The position numbers were made by a program, and so were the translations under genes. From assembly GCA_039602395.1 (NCBI GenBank), contig JBCNJP010000017.1, forward strand, positions 22,092,275 through 22,156,274: a stretch of 64,000 nt of DNA, written 5' to 3'. The stretch comes from Deinandra increscens subsp. villosa. Lineage: Eukaryota; Streptophyta; Magnoliopsida; Asterales; Asteraceae. The notes under the pieces were generated by a model. That model saw only the letters and a program-made list of their open reading frames with translations, made no database searches and had not been told where the DNA came from. Below, one piece after another: positions 12,837-24,217 of the stretch; position 1 is the first letter of the stretch, and each line of letters opens with the position of its first letter.

Positions 12837-12846
12837 TCTCTCTCTC

Positions 12847-13858
12847 TAGGATTCTATTGTCAGAAAGTTTCCGTACCATACTCTCAAGGTTGTTTTGTGA
12901 TTGTGGAAATTCTTATATGTCATTGGATTTTTCTCACCATATCATGTTTTGGTTATAATTTAACTACCTCATTATTGACTACACTTGTTGAACCGGGACC
13001 CATATGTGCCATAGCCGACGATTTGTGTGTGATGCTAGCTACAACATACGATCGGTTTCGGTTATGGGCACCAGGTCATGGTTTTAGACAAAATATCATT
13101 ACGGATTTTGTTTAACCTCGCGTCTTGTGGATAGGCCGGATGTCGGTCACGACCTGTTTAGCATATCCAGAACTTGATGCGTTGTCTTGACGAAAAATCC
13201 ACGGTCACAAATTTGTTATTATATGGAGCAATTGCATTGATGTTTTGTTGGGACCTCAAACTCGGTTTTCAAAAGGCGTAAATGTTACACTCGTCCCTCG
13301 CGTTCCATACCTCCAATATCGCTCCTTAAAGTAAGGGAGGCTGCAGTTTTATTTAGGGTCAGTTTGTCTCGTATGACATCCGTTTCAGGTCAAGCTATGA
13401 TTTCACTTATTAGTTCTTGTAACCTATCCTATGTTGGTAATGTATCCATTGATGTCTTTTGGTTATATCGCGTTATTGCAATCTTAGTATCTTTTACCGG
13501 AATTCAGTTGTTGTTATGTGGAATAAGTAATTCTCCGTTGGCGACTAGCACACTTTTAGGTATCAAAGATGTGGTGGATTAGTTGCAGTACACCCTATTT
13601 ATAAACATTGTTGGTGCTTTAAGGGTGAACTAGGAGTCGGACCGAGGACTGACCTTAGTTGTTGGTCGTGTCACAAAGCTATGTCAACCTCTTTATTACC
13701 GTTAGTAACTTAGCCTTACCGGCTAGGTGAAAATCGGTACCGGCTAGGTGAAAATCAAAAGTGTATTTTCATTTTTTCCTTAAATCGTTTATATCATCAC
13801 CTTACATCTTAGTTAATGTGTTTCCCTTTTTGGTAAGAGCTTCCTTTGGTTTATGTTC
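12847..13858 (+). other. 3' part of gypsy A internal region
   Basis: No frame. The segment at 13570-13690 (GTACACCCTATTTATAAACA, then GTCGGACCGAG) is conserved in B at 50460-50560, which ties both elements together. The function of this shared block is unknown. Confidence 0.5.
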
Positions 13859-13863
13859 CTTTC

Positions 13864-14303
13864 TGTAGGTCCAGAAAAACTATCAACACACGATATTGAT
13901 ATCACAAACGAGTGCGGAATCCTCGTTAGTGATTGATTTAAGATAGAGAAGAGAAGAAACACGAAGAATGCGATGATTAAACGTTAAAAACTTGATCTTT
14001 GCACACAAGAAAACTTGTCGGGTACAAAACCACCAATCGTAAACTGACTTCTCTCTGTTTACGATCGTGAACACCACTTGGCTCTCCTAGAATCGTAAAC
14101 AGCAATATGAATCAGCCGCCCTTAAATGGTAAACCAATGGGGTTTATATAGCCACCCCATTGGGTTTACTATTGGGCCCCTATTGATCTTAAACCCAAGC
14201 CCAAGCCCATATCTAATAGTAAACTAGTCCACTAATCTAATTAAACCCTCTAAGCCCAGCCCAACATATTTAATATTACAAGCCTCATAATCTAGCCTCT
14301 ACA
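13864..14303 (-). repeat. 3' LTR of copia F
   Basis: Starts TGTAGG and ends CTACA. On the minus strand it has a TATATAAA box (14143-14150) and several ATCGTAAAC motifs, which are part of the family's micro-repeat. Confidence 0.9.
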
Positions 14304-14316
14304 ATATTCCCCTAGG
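14304..14316 (-). other. Polypurine tract of copia F
   Basis: The minus strand reads CCTAGGGGAATAT next to the 3' LTR, the expected primer for plus-strand DNA synthesis. Confidence 0.75.
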
Positions 14317-15083
14317 CTTGTGATATTAAATGTCTTTGATCTTTCAAAATCTTCTTCTTGACTGGCTGGCAAAGATGCTGATGAAGATTCTTTCCGCAGA
14401 AATCTTCATTGGGTTTCATAACGGGCACTTGGGACTTTATCTTGATCAGCATCAGCTCGAACTTCTTGAAATGAACAAGTTAATGAGATGGAGGATTCTC
14501 AATGTCTTGCTTCTTTTGAAAGAACTGGTTCTTGCTGAATATTCGGTAACTGTCTTAAGTATCCAAAAAATTAGAGGGTAAATTTTGAAAACCTCCTAAC
14601 TTTGGAGAACTTGAATGTTGATCTTCAAACTTCATGATCTCTGACTGCTCTCTGTATCATTTTCTTCATCAATTGACTTTAAAATCTTCAGCTTCCCCTA
14701 CACTTGTGAGTATTTTCTTTGAAAAACTTTGAAGCTTTTGGAAACTTGTAAAGACACCAACAACTTCCCCTGAATAGTTGCTTTTCAGATGGAAGTCTTG
14801 TCCGGCTGGTTCTTTAACTTTGAGCAGCAGCAGCATCAGCATCATCTTTCTATCATCAACCTGTCTGACACACATTTGAAAAAATATACTCCACCAGACA
14901 TTTGATGACTGGTCTTTGGGTTAGGAGGTAATTATCATCTGTTCAGTTGATTCAAATTAACATAATTAACCAAAAACCCTAATATAGATTACGGGTTTTC
15001 TATAAAACTTCCCCTGAACCCAAGACCTCTAAAGACTTCCCCTTAGCTGATAACTTCCCCTCAGCTAAGGACTTCCCCTAAGG
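14317..15083 (-). other. Non-coding 3' region of copia F with multiple polypurine tracts
   Basis: AGGGGAAG-type purine tracts (seen as CTTCCCCT) recur near 14690, 14763, 15019, 15040, 15055 and 15070. Arrays of extra polypurine tracts are known from Sireviruses. Short open stretches (14875-14669) may be decayed 3'-ORF sequence, but I cannot support a protein. Confidence 0.5.
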
Positions 15084-15397
15084 TAATACATATTATCTTC
15101 GAGTTCCCTTCAGATACTATGTATTATGGAAGTCTTTTTAATAGATAATAAGTATCATCCTCGAGTTCCATTCGGATAATACTTATTATCCCCTCTCCTT
15201 CCCCTAAAAATTTGTCAAGATCTGACGGAGGAAGTCTTTTTCATTAGATAATAAGTATCATCCTCGAGTTCCCTTCGGATAATACTTATTATCCCATACT
15301 CCTTCCCCTAAAAGTTTGTCAAGATCTGACGGAGGAAGTCTTTTCCATTAGATAATAAGTATCATCCTCGAGTTCCCTTCAGATAATACTTATTATC
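15084..15397 (-). repeat. Array of four covarying hairpins in copia F
   Basis: Stem pairs are TAATACATA/TATGTATTA (15084-15092, 15118-15126), then GATAATAAGTAT/ATACTTATTATC three times (15144-15155/15179-15190; 15246-15257/15281-15292; 15351-15362/15386-15397). All share a loop around CCTCGAGTTCCCTTCGGA. The first unit has another stem sequence but stays perfectly paired. Units 2-4 are about 103 bp apart and each is followed by a CCTTCCCCTAAAA tract and AAGATCTG. Confidence 0.75.
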
Positions 15398-15883
15398 CCA
15401 TACTCCTTCCCCTAAAAATTTGGCAAGATCTGTCGGGGGCATATTGTCATGCATTAAAACCCATGAAAAACACATTTTGACTTCTCAAATCGACCTGGCC
15501 AAGACGAAAACACACCAAAAAGAACTTAACGACTCACACACGAAAGATATAAACTTAACAAAATACTTACCAAACCAAACATGAGAAAGTTTACAAGGGA
15601 TCAAACCGTATGAATCTGACTGAGGAACCCTTTTCAGCTTCATTTACTCGACTAGTCCAGGTGAATGCCGGTATGTTTGTCCGCTTTAAACTCAAATCCG
15701 TTTAATCCCAACCGAATGTGTCATGCTTAATATAGTACAATATTACTGTCATGTTTAATTGTCCCCACACCCAAGTGTACACAGCAAAACCTACCCAACC
15801 TCAGAGTTTATTGAGGATTCACAAACCCCCAGCTTGGGGAACCATGCAACATCGTTATGTCTACCACTTATTTTCATTAACCA
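15398..15883 (-). other. Non-coding region of copia F
   Basis: No frame. It holds a small hairpin (CCTCAGAGTTTATTGAGG, 15798-15815), which G also has near 26982. The repeated CCCCACACCCAA segment is also shared with G (26951). Confidence 0.45.
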
Positions 15884-15932
15884 TCAGTTGGTGATCAGGT
15901 CGGCCGCTAAGCACGCAAAGAAGACCAACTGA
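15884..15932 (-). other. GCGTG/GCCGACC hairpin of copia F
   Basis: Stem TCAGTTGGT (15884-15892) pairs with ACCAACTGA (15924-15932). On the element's sense strand the loop reads TCTTTGCGTGCTTAGCGGCC followed by GACCTGAT. The same loop with other stems is in C, E and G. Confidence 0.75.
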
Positions 15933-16869
15933 GTGATTATTTTTCATTTTCTTTTCTTTTTCATTTTTTTAAATTTCTTTTTCATTTCTTTTTCTTTTCT
16001 TTTTATTATGTGGTATAGTCATGACAGTAGAGACATGGCGTGTGAGAGAGTGAATACTAGGTAATTACCACTCTCAACCCATTTTTTCCGGGACTCAGTC
16101 TTTTAAACCATGCAACCTGGGATGGGAAACTAAACATATATATCTTTTAAGTTTACTGCACTTTCATTGGAGGTCATAAGTTAGGTCGAGCCTACCGAAC
16201 ATATCACCGTGGAGCTTGCCTTTCACTTCCGTCTTACGCGTGTCAGCCATCTCTAATCCGGACATTCATTTTACTTCCCCTAAACTTCTCAAAAACAAGA
16301 CACAAACAATTAAAAATTGAAAAGCACACTATTTTTGAGGGGTCAACTTTTTCTTCATCTTTACATTTCTTCCCCTTGCTTTTTGATTTTTAATGTCACA
16401 ATCTTGTGAACATCATTTTTCAGTTCTTTTTTTAAATAAAAAATAAAACACACAAACACACTTAAAAGAACAAAACATAAAATTTTGAAGATATCTGACC
16501 AAGCTAACTTTCAAAGTATTGATTTGAAAATTTTAGAAAAATGGGTTTCATGACATGCACACTTCATTGCATTTGAAGTCAAACACATAATCAATCAACA
16601 GATTAATTGACACTTTAATGAAATAGGTTTGACTCAAAATTCCCTTTGCTGCCACATCATTCAAACAACCAAGTTAAGAACAGTACCTTTCATGCTGATT
16701 TTGACCTTTTACCTCTCAATGAGACATACCTTCCATTTATAGATTACTTGACATGACATGAAGATACATCTCCTAAACTGTGCCTGGAACAATCACTTAT
16801 CAACAAGCAAATTAGTAATAAAAACGTTAGTGATAATCCTCCTTGATCGTTCCTGCACAGAGTGAGAGA
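15933..16869 (-). other. Non-coding region between gag and hairpins in copia F
   Basis: T-rich tract (15940-16015), then a second short hairpin at 16046-16076 (GAGAGTG / CACTCTC) that recurs in G at 27207-27236. No frame seen. Confidence 0.45.
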
Positions 16870-18816
16870 TTAGTTAGCCATTGGTACCCAGGCCATTGTT
16901 TTTCTAGGTACACCTGAGGAATCAATAAATGATACTTCTTGTAAGAACATCCCCTTTGAGAAATCAGGAAGTTGGGATGGAGCTGCCTTGATTTTTGGTT
17001 TCCAAATTCCAGGTGATTTAATATTTGTTTTAGTCACTTTTGGAGTTGTGACTTTAGGTATTTCAACCTTCTTCATTTTAGAATCATTTTTCAAAACAGT
17101 TTTAGTTACCTTAAGAGGGGTAACTATGGGTTTTTCAGACTTTGGTTGTTTTAAAAACTGTTTCTTCACCTGTTTTTGGAAATTTTGGTAACTTGGAAAG
17201 CTGTTGTTTTGATTTAAAGATTTTCTTTCAGCTTTGGCAGCACCCCAATGTTGATCAGAGGGTTTAACCTTAGTAGTAACAGTCTTCATTGCCTTAGGTG
17301 TTTGCACCATCATTGGCTTAGACTTTACAGACTCCTGAGATGAAGCCCTTTGACTTTTCGGAAAATAGGGTTCATAGGGGCGATAAAAACAGTTCCTAGC
17401 AATATGACCAGCGATGCCACAATTAAAATAAGTCTGCTTCTTTAGATAGAAGTCAGACGTGTACCCATTTGTCTTCGGTGGCTGATATGGAGCTGGTTTG
17501 CCTTGTGTATGCTTCTTTGGTTTGACTGCAGCTTCAGATTTGACTTTCTGCTGGTTTGTCGAAGCCTATGTCGAATCTGTCTTTACTGTCTTTGTGCTTC
17601 CATGATTCTTTGACGTTGAAGCACCATTCTTGCAATTACAACAACAACTGCATGATCCAACTGAAGAAATGGGAGACACAACTACTCCCTTGAGTTTTTC
17701 ATTCTTCACTCCAGCTGTTGGCTTCATACTCGGATGCTTGATGGTGATCTTTGGCCTCTCAACTTTAGTTCCACTTATCACTCCATCAGTTATTCCCTTG
17801 AACTTGGATGAGAAGGATGGTAATTCATATCCAACATCTGGTTCTTGGTCAAACATTGATTCGGATGTCATAAAGATCTTCCCCTCAGGCCGCGTCGTCA
17901 AAATCACCTTTTCCCTTTTGACTTCGTCAATTACTTTAAAGCATGGGGTTTCAATTTTAGGGTATGGTTTCAACTTTATCCCAGCATCATCAGACTTAGA
18001 GTTGTGACACCTGTCATATTTCTGGCACTCAGCATCATTGTCTGATATATCCTTTACCCTCCCTTCACCATAAGTCATATTTGCTTCATTATCAATTTCT
18101 TCTTGTGACAATGGCGTAGTTCCAACCAAGACACTATCAATAGGAGGAGCAGCTTCTTTATAATCAGACTCGGTTCGTTCAACTTGATCCTCACTAATAA
18201 GTATTCCTATAATGTCTCTGGGAACTGGTGGAGGAATAATGCTGTTCATTGCCAAAGATTTATCAGTTTTTTCTGACCCAAACCCAGATGTGTCTTTCCC
18301 AACTTGGCCAGTTACAACAGCATGCGACAATTCCTTTCCAGCATCGAGCATTCTTTTGCATCTCAATTGATTCATATTTAGTTTTACTTGCAACTCATTA
18401 TTTTTATGCTTAAGTTCATCTATTTGCTTACTAAGCTCAACTATTTCTAACTTAGCGTTGTCATACAGAAGAGCTTTCTCAGTTGCCAGTTTTTTATATT
18501 TCACTATGTCTAGTTTCTGAGCTTTTACCTTCTCCTCATTCTTTTGCCATCTACCCTTAAAGGAACTCCTCTCGCATTTTATCTCAAACAATTCTAACTG
18601 ATAATTTTTAGAAATTTGTCTAAGTCCAGGAATTATACGAGCACAAGTAGGATTGGGGCATATCTCAGTATTGTCAAATTCAGCTGCGAAATCATCCTTG
18701 TTCTCAACCAAATTATTTTCTTCAACCACTGAACTCATTTTCTTAATTAGATATGCAGCTTCTGAAAATTTAGAAAAATCGGCAAAAACGGCAAAATCGG
18801 CAAAAGTACTATTCAA
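16870..18816 (-). pseudogene. Gag-like protein of copia F, one in-frame stop, altered zinc knuckle
   Basis: The frame runs from 18816 to 16870 (649 codons) with a single stop at 17568-17566. The first residues (FADFAVFADF) look like leader read-through, and the true start may be MSSVVEENN. Visible parts: a charged coiled-coil region at about residues 75-165 (many K/E/L, including QIDELKHKNNELQVKL), an acidic middle, a Cys cluster SCSCCCNC, and after the stop a zinc-knuckle-like TYFNCGIAGHIARNC whose first Cys is Tyr. The C-terminus is basic. Gag proteins coat the RNA and build virus-like particles. The N-terminal gag domain and all pol domains are missing, so F would need a helper. Confidence 0.7.
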
Positions 18817-19019
18817 AGAATAGTGTCAAAAACTTAAAACGCGAAAACGGAGGCCTTCGGAGTGGAATTTGGGGGTCCAAACGAGCTCCCTAGGACATTA
18901 GTCTGGGGTAATTCTGGGGCTCGGTGTCACGAACGTCGTGTTCAAATTTGAGCCTCTAACTCCAAACGAGTCAAAAGTTACGTCCGTTTCCGTGAAAGTG
19001 TGAAAAACTGACTTTTTGC

Positions 19020-19450
19020 CGCAAACTAGATTCCGATCGTAAACCCTGTTTCCGATCGTAAACGCGATTCCGATCGTAAACACTTGATTACGATTGAACT
19101 GAATCGTAAACTCCTAATTACGATAAGAGGCAGATCGTAAACTCCGTTTCCGATTGAGGTAGATCGTAAACACCGACTACGATATACGTTTCCGGTAAAG
19201 AAAAATCGTAAACACCGGATTTCGACAAAGTACAATCGTGAACACAAAATCTCGGATCGTAAACTCAAAATTTCAGGTCGTAAACACACCAAAATCGTTT
19301 CTTGAAATCGTAATCACGTTTCCGATGAAGATCTTCAAGAACAGCAGTCGTAAACACTCAATAAAACCCAGAAATTTAACGTAAACCTTCAAACACAGCA
19401 GCAGCCTGATCGTAAACCCCAAGAACACCTTCAAAACCTTCAAAAATCGA
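19020..19450 (-). repeat. Leader micro-repeat region of copia F (GATCGTAAAC motif)
   Basis: Around ten copies of (G)ATCGTAAAC lie roughly 15-25 bp apart between the 5' LTR and gag. The motif also occurs in the LTRs of F and in both leaders of G. GTTTACGATCGT in the LTR shows the inverted form, so GTTTACGATCGTAAAC-type hairpins are possible. Confidence 0.7.
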
Positions 19451-19508
19451 ACTTTTTCCAGAAAAATGGTTGAATCCGATACCGTGAGAACCTCGAATCA
19501 GTGATTCT

Positions 19509-19524
19509 TGGCTCTGATACCAAT
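19509..19524 (-). other. Primer binding site of copia F
   Basis: The minus strand reads TGGTATCAGAGCCAA adjacent to the 5' LTR, complementary to the 3' end of initiator Met-tRNA. Confidence 0.85.
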
Positions 19525-19964
19525 TGTAGGTTCAGAAAAACTATCAACACACGATATTGATATCACAAACGAGTGCGGAATCCTCGTTAGTGATTGATTC
19601 AAGATAGAGTAGAGAAGAAACACGAAGAATGCGATGATTAAACGTTAAAAACTTGATCTTTGCACACAAAAAAACTTGTCGGGTACAAAACCACCAATCG
19701 TAAACTGACTTCTCTCTGTTTACGATCGTGAACACCACTTAGCTCTCCTAGAATCGTAAACAGCAATCTGAATCAGCCGCCCTTTAATGGTAAACCAATG
19801 GGGTTTATATAGCCACCCCATTGGGTTTACTATTGGGCCCCTATTGATCTTAAACCCAAGCCCAAGCCCATATCTAATAGTAAACTAGTCCACTAATCTA
19901 ATTAAACCCTCTAAGCCCAGCCCAACATATTTAATATTACAAGCCTCATAATCTAGCCTCTACA
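19525..19964 (-). repeat. 5' LTR of copia F
   Basis: TGTAGG...CTACA, same length as the left LTR (440 bp), bounded by the primer binding site and the CTTTC duplication. Confidence 0.9.
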
Positions 19965-20007
19965 CTTTCTCTCGTAAGTCTCTACTAATTTCGAGACGAA
20001 ATTCCCT

Positions 20008-20021
20008 AAAGTAGGGGAGAC
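20008..20021 (+). other. Polypurine tract of gypsy A
   Basis: AAAGTAGGGGAGAC sits directly before the 3' LTR start (CGTAACA, probably mutated from TGTAACA). Element B has AAATAGGGGAGAC in the same place. Confidence 0.75.
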
Positions 20022-20645
20022 CGTAACAACCACGTCCGACCCGTTTGTAAAACCCAAAACCCGTTTCATATTTTCGCACGTTTTCGATTATCGATTAAAT
20101 ATTTATCAAGAAATTTTAATTTTTACAAAATTATATTCTCAAATAATATTTTAATGAAATATTTTAATGATTCAAAATCTTTTTTCTAAATTAAATATTC
20201 GATTGGCTAATTTTTATAATAATTGATTTATTAAAAAGGAATATAAAACAATTCACGACGCTTCGGGTAATTTCGGCAGTTAACCGGAAGATTCGGTAAT
20301 AATCGGGAGTCTCGTATGACTCAGGAATCACATTTTAAATGTTCAAATATTATGTATTTAAACAAAGGTTGATTTGTGTATTGGAGAATTGGTTTTTGAC
20401 GCTTTAAAATGAAAATAGAAGAATTCATGATCATTACGCGTTTTCGGTTCACAAATTGTCGTAACCGAATGACCCCCGAATCTCAAAAATCACATTTTAA
20501 GGTACTATGATTTTTTTATACTTGTTTTAATGTTGTGGTTAAAATTTGAGAAGAAACCTAGTTGAAATGGATACCGAATGAAAGAAGGAAAAGAAAAAGA
20601 AAGAAAAAGAAAAGAAAAACAAAGAAAAAATAATAAAAGGGAAAT

Positions 20646-20712
20646 TGCAGGCCGCTAAGATCGAACCCACGACCTCCGGGTTGAGTTTCATCGCAGCGAC
20701 CATTGAGGCAGC
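20646..20712 (-). other. tRNA-like segment in 3' LTR of A
   Basis: Second copy of the segment at 264-333, with box B changed to GGTTCGATCT and box A TGCCTCAATGG (20700-20710). Confidence 0.45.
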
Positions 20713-21008
20713 GATACTTTTTTGACTTGTATGCGTTTGCAATGTTTATATCCTTTGCTGGTCGCGACCTGATCGCGACCTTCACCATTTTCGGGTTATT
20801 TTTGGCCTAAAATCTTTATTCCTAACTTGTTTTTGGTCTAGTTTTCTTATGTAACTTCATCCTAAAGTTCCCTAACGTATTCTCCAAGTTAAAACCATGT
20901 CCAAAGCGATTTCCTTGATCAATTTCAATCATTTCCTTTCTTGATTTTTCTTAACTTTTTCTCCAAGACCTTCCTTTGTCAAATTAAACCCTAACCGTCC
21001 CTCTACCC

Positions 21009-21016
21009 TATAAATA
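21009..21016 (+). promoter_or_regulatory. TATA box in 3' LTR of A
   Basis: TATAAATA, same context as 617-624. Confidence 0.55.
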
Positions 21017-22546
21017 CCTATTGATATGGCTTCAACAAACCTTGTTCAAGACTCTGCAAGTTGCAATTTCGTGCTTTGTCCATTCGTGTGAGTTTTCAAA
21101 AGTCAACGCTCTTCAGATTGACCGTTCGATTTGATCACTCTCCTTCGACTTTAAAGGGTAAGTTTCTTCTTCAAACTTTCGTGTTTTTATATGTTCTTTA
21201 AAACCCCATTGTTTATTTTGACAAAGGGCCTGTTTGGTTATCCACTTAATAGCATCTTAATCATTTAACCTCTGAATCGGTCAGATTCAGAGTGTTTGTT
21301 TGGAGCCTTTTAATTGTCTCTTAACGGGCCAGTGCCTCTTAATTACCTCTTATTCGGTCAGTGAAAATCCCAAGTTTGAATCAAAAAGAAAAATTCACGC
21401 TACCCTCTGGTCGCTCCTCCATCCGCCCTTTTCCTCCCCTACGACTTCTCCATCGACGCTCTTCTCCTCCAACACCAAGCGCTGCTCCCTCAGCCCATCT
21501 CCCCCCCCCCTCTCGTGCTCCACTCCGACGTCCTTCTCCTCCACCAGGCCTTGTTCTCTTCCGCCCCTCTCCTCCCCTCCGATTCCCTTCTCCTCACAAG
21601 GTATTGATTCTATCTTCTTCATAATCACTAATCTTTATTTGTGCTAGAAATCGATTTTGGTTTCTATGCTTGTATTGGATTTTGTTTGTTGAATCAGTAT
21701 TTGCTATTTGGATGTGTTTTTTTTGTTGAATCTTTATTTTTGCTATTTGGAATCCATGCTAGAAATTGATTCTTGTATTAATATAGAAATGTTTGTTCTT
21801 GGAAAGAAGAACACCCCAAATTTTTGCTCAATTATCTACTAAGATTGTTTCTCTCATGACTGCAAGCTGATTGATTACTGCTGAACCTTGATCCAATGGA
21901 AGAAAAAATCCGTATCATAGGAAAATATTCACCCAATCAAACTGTTGCTACTTATTTTGTTGATTACTTTCGTGAATTTGCAAGATGTCTATCACACGCA
22001 GTTATCAAAAGTTCAGACCTAGCCCAAAACTAGTTTTTGTAAGGCAAATCTATGCAATATTTTTCACTTAAATGGAACATGTAAACAGGGTTACATGCTT
22101 CAATAGTCTGTAGGTACCCAAAATGGTTTTGAAAGAATAAGACTAACATAAAAACAAAAATTAGTTAAGATTCATAACTAAGCATGCATAGTTATTTGGG
22201 TGATTGTCCATTGGTCTCGAAGTTGTGCTTAAGTTTAGAGTTTTTATGTGCACAACTTGAGTAATGTTCCATACAGAACATCACATTTACAAGATGATAA
22301 TAGTTAAAGAGTGCCCATAAGGTCATGCTCATGGCTATCATTTCTAAAAAAAAAACCATGAGACTATGAGAGATGAATAAAATGCTTTTGCTGTTTCATA
22401 TACATCTAGTTTATTACTAATGATTTGGTAACATGATAGAGGTTTTTTTCTACACTTCTATTTAGGGGGTTACTGCTAGAATTTAATAGGTTAACATGTG
22501 TAGAGGGTTTCTGTTAATAAGCAATTTGTTATTGTTTGTTTTGCAG

Positions 22547-22640
22547 AGTTTTAATCCTGACATTAGGATGGATAATATTTCTTTCATGTTATATTCCTGT
22601 GCATTTGCTGTTAAAAAGGCATGATAAGTTGAGAAAAAAG
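22547..22640 (+). pseudogene. Candidate captured host exon with a hydrophobic helix
   Basis: A polypyrimidine tract and TTTTGCAG precede it and GTAGAG follows, like splice acceptor and donor. In phase 1 it is open over 31 codons and includes LGWIIFLSCYIPVHLLLKR, a likely membrane segment followed by a basic end. I do not recognise the gene. A CT-rich 5' UTR-like block upstream (21400-21600) and another acceptor-like TTTTGTAG at 22849-22857 fit a gene fragment with introns. Confidence 0.35.
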
Positions 22641-22857
22641 GTAGAGGTATGAATGTTCTTATGGCAACAAATATCCATGTAGTGTGGTTCAGAAAGTCAA
22701 ATCACACTTTTCTTATGAATTGTTTTTGAACTAAACCATGTAGAGTGATTAATGGGTTTCTAGAAGGAGATATTCTTAATACTCATTAAACTAAAAAACT
22801 AGATAGAAAACTAACTCTTATTATTTGTTTTATTGTCTTTGTTTTTTGTTTTGTAGG

Positions 22858-23090
22858 TTAATTTCTTAGGCGGATGATGTATAGTTTTAATTTTGTTGTT
22901 GGATAGCTAGTTGGGTTTACGGTTGAACTTTCATGCTTATTTTGTTAGACCGGGATCTTTGGGTTTAGAAGGTCCTTGGGGTATATTCCGGGACTCACAA
23001 TGCCATTAGGTTGTAAATATTATTTTTTTTATTAATAAAATTTACAGGGGTACCGTCCCCTTTAACCAAAAAAAGAAATAGTTTAGAGGG
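22858..23090 (+). repeat. Possible LINE 3' tail inside the TIR element
   Basis: The stretch ends TTACAGGGGTACCGTCCCC, then AACCAAAAAAAG, with an AATAAAATTT signal-like block before it. This is how 3' UTRs of plant LINEs often look. No coding part remains, so it may instead be the 3' end of the captured gene. Confidence 0.35.
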
Positions 23091-23233
23091 TAAAATAGTC
23101 AATCTACACAGTCATTCAGAGATCCAACCAAACAGCACTTACTGGTTCAGCACTGCATGATTCAGAGTCTCTTACACAATCATACCTCTTACTGGTTCAG
23201 CAATTAATGGTACAGATGTTACCAAACAATCCC

Positions 23234-24217
23234 TAAAAGTCCTCTGTGACAGAAGTCAAACGTTAATTACACACGTTTACTTGGGGGAAAATCGCATATA
23301 GTCATAAATACTACTAAAAATGGTTCCAATATGTTCTATTAAGTACTATAAGTATATTATGATGATTTCAAACCATCAAAACTGGATTTTTTTCATAAAC
23401 ATGATAATTATGCGTTTTGACTCATTAAGAGTAATTTTGTTGCATAAATCTTTAACCAAACGTTTTTGTAACGAATTAAACGTATCAAAACAATTCGGGG
23501 ATGTTAATAAACATATAATAAGGTGTTGGTAAGTTAAAATATGACTATGGTATAGTATGGTAACTTTTAGGCCATTTATGTAATTATTCAAAGTTCTGGG
23601 TAAAAAGTGTAATTTTTGTATGCTTAAGTTATTTTTCAGATATAACCCTACTGTTTTATAAAATATATAATAACACCAAAACTTTTTACAATATCTACTC
23701 ATAAACCCCTAAGTTTGGGAATTGACGCTTTTGGCATAAAATATAATTAGATAAATAAGATATAGTTTTCCTCCAAATGTCCTATTTCTAATCCTTGTTC
23801 CAATTGTTTCGTCCTCTATGTTTGTTTGGTTACCACTCGTTAGGTGATCGTCAGGGTTAGCTTTCTTCCTCGCGTTCGATGAATCTTTTGTTACTTGCTT
23901 TGCTTATTAGGTGAGTACTCATAGCCCCTTTTTGCTTTTATATTTTTGGGGTGTAATATGTACCTTATTAAAACTCAAACTCTATATTTACTCAAACTCA
24001 AATGCGATGCTACGGTTGTTATGTGTAATTGCTAGTCTGAGAACTTGTATGATGTATTGCTGTATTGTGCTCAAACTCAAACTGAAACTCAAACTCATGC
24101 GTAACATTAACTGTACAAAGCCTGGGTAACCACAATAGATCTATTGGTGTGACGACCCACCTGACTTGTTCTGTAATTGGCGTCGGGTGATGGGATCCTA
24201 ATTGTCAGGGTTGGTTT
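23234..24217 (+). repeat. 3' LTR of gypsy A, segment 2
   Basis: Collinear with about 822-1812 of the 5' LTR. It ends in GGTTT, the target duplicated by copia G. Confidence 0.8.

Larger units (their letters stand above)
6768..12846 (-). mobile_element. L1-clade LINE retrotransposon, near full length, inactive
   Basis: Two ORFs in LINE order lie on the minus strand: ORF1 with an RRM (from 12836), then ORF2 with endonuclease, reverse transcriptase and a zinc-binding tail (to 6847). A 3' UTR ends in a poly(A) run, seen as T at 6768-6777. The 5' end is put just upstream of the ORF1 start because a CT-rich tract ends there. A clean target-site duplication was not found; CTATTTC (6761-6767) against CTATTGTC (12854-12861) is the only weak candidate. 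Element B lacks this LINE, consistent with later insertion into A. Confidence 0.85.
13864..19964 (-). mobile_element. Ty1/copia retrotransposon F, gag-only derivative
   Basis: Two 440-bp LTRs (13864-14303 and 19525-19964) differ at about seven positions by eye. The 5-bp duplication CTTTC flanks it exactly (13859-13863, 19965-19969). The primer binding site lies inside the right LTR and the polypurine tract inside the left, so the element reads on the minus strand. It codes only for a gag-like protein; protease, integrase, RT and RNase H are absent. Its non-coding part holds many AGGGGAAG tracts and two hairpin classes, as expected for a Sirevirus-like element. It is inserted close to the 3' end of gypsy A's internal region. 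Confidence 0.9.
20022..21225 (+). repeat. 3' LTR of gypsy A, segment 1
   Basis: It begins CGTAACAACC after the polypurine tract. From 20375 it aligns with window position 1 onward. It includes the tRNA-like segment (20646-20712) and the TATA box (21009-21016), and is interrupted at 21226. Confidence 0.85.
21226..23233. mobile_element. TIR DNA transposon (PIF/Harbinger-like), 2 kb, carrying foreign sequence
   Basis: The left end GGGCCTGTTTGGTTA and the reverse complement of the right end GGGATTGTTTGGTAA are inverted. Flanks AAA (21223-21225) and TAA (23234-23236) fit a 3-bp TAA-type duplication with one change; the other LTR reads CAA AAGTCC there. Subterminal TAATGGTTCAG/CTCTTACTGGTTCAG motifs recur at both ends. 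The 5' LTR of A lacks the insert. Inside are a CT-rich segment coding Ser/Pro runs (21393-21600), intron-like T-rich sequence, one exon-like block (22547-22640) and a LINE-like 3' tail. No transposase was found, so it is non-autonomous and may be a gene-fragment carrier. Confidence 0.65.

Noticed and set aside
6761..12861. Target-site duplication of the LINE
   Set aside because: Only CTATTTC against CTATTGTC found; too short and imperfect to assert.
19026..19292. Minus-strand frame rich in LRS/SLR repeats
   Set aside because: It is the translation of the GATCGTAAAC micro-repeats in the leader of copia F, not a gene.
21300..21647. Open frame rich in Ser and Pro
   Set aside because: Low-complexity CT-rich sequence inside a TIR element; looks like a captured 5' UTR, not a protein.
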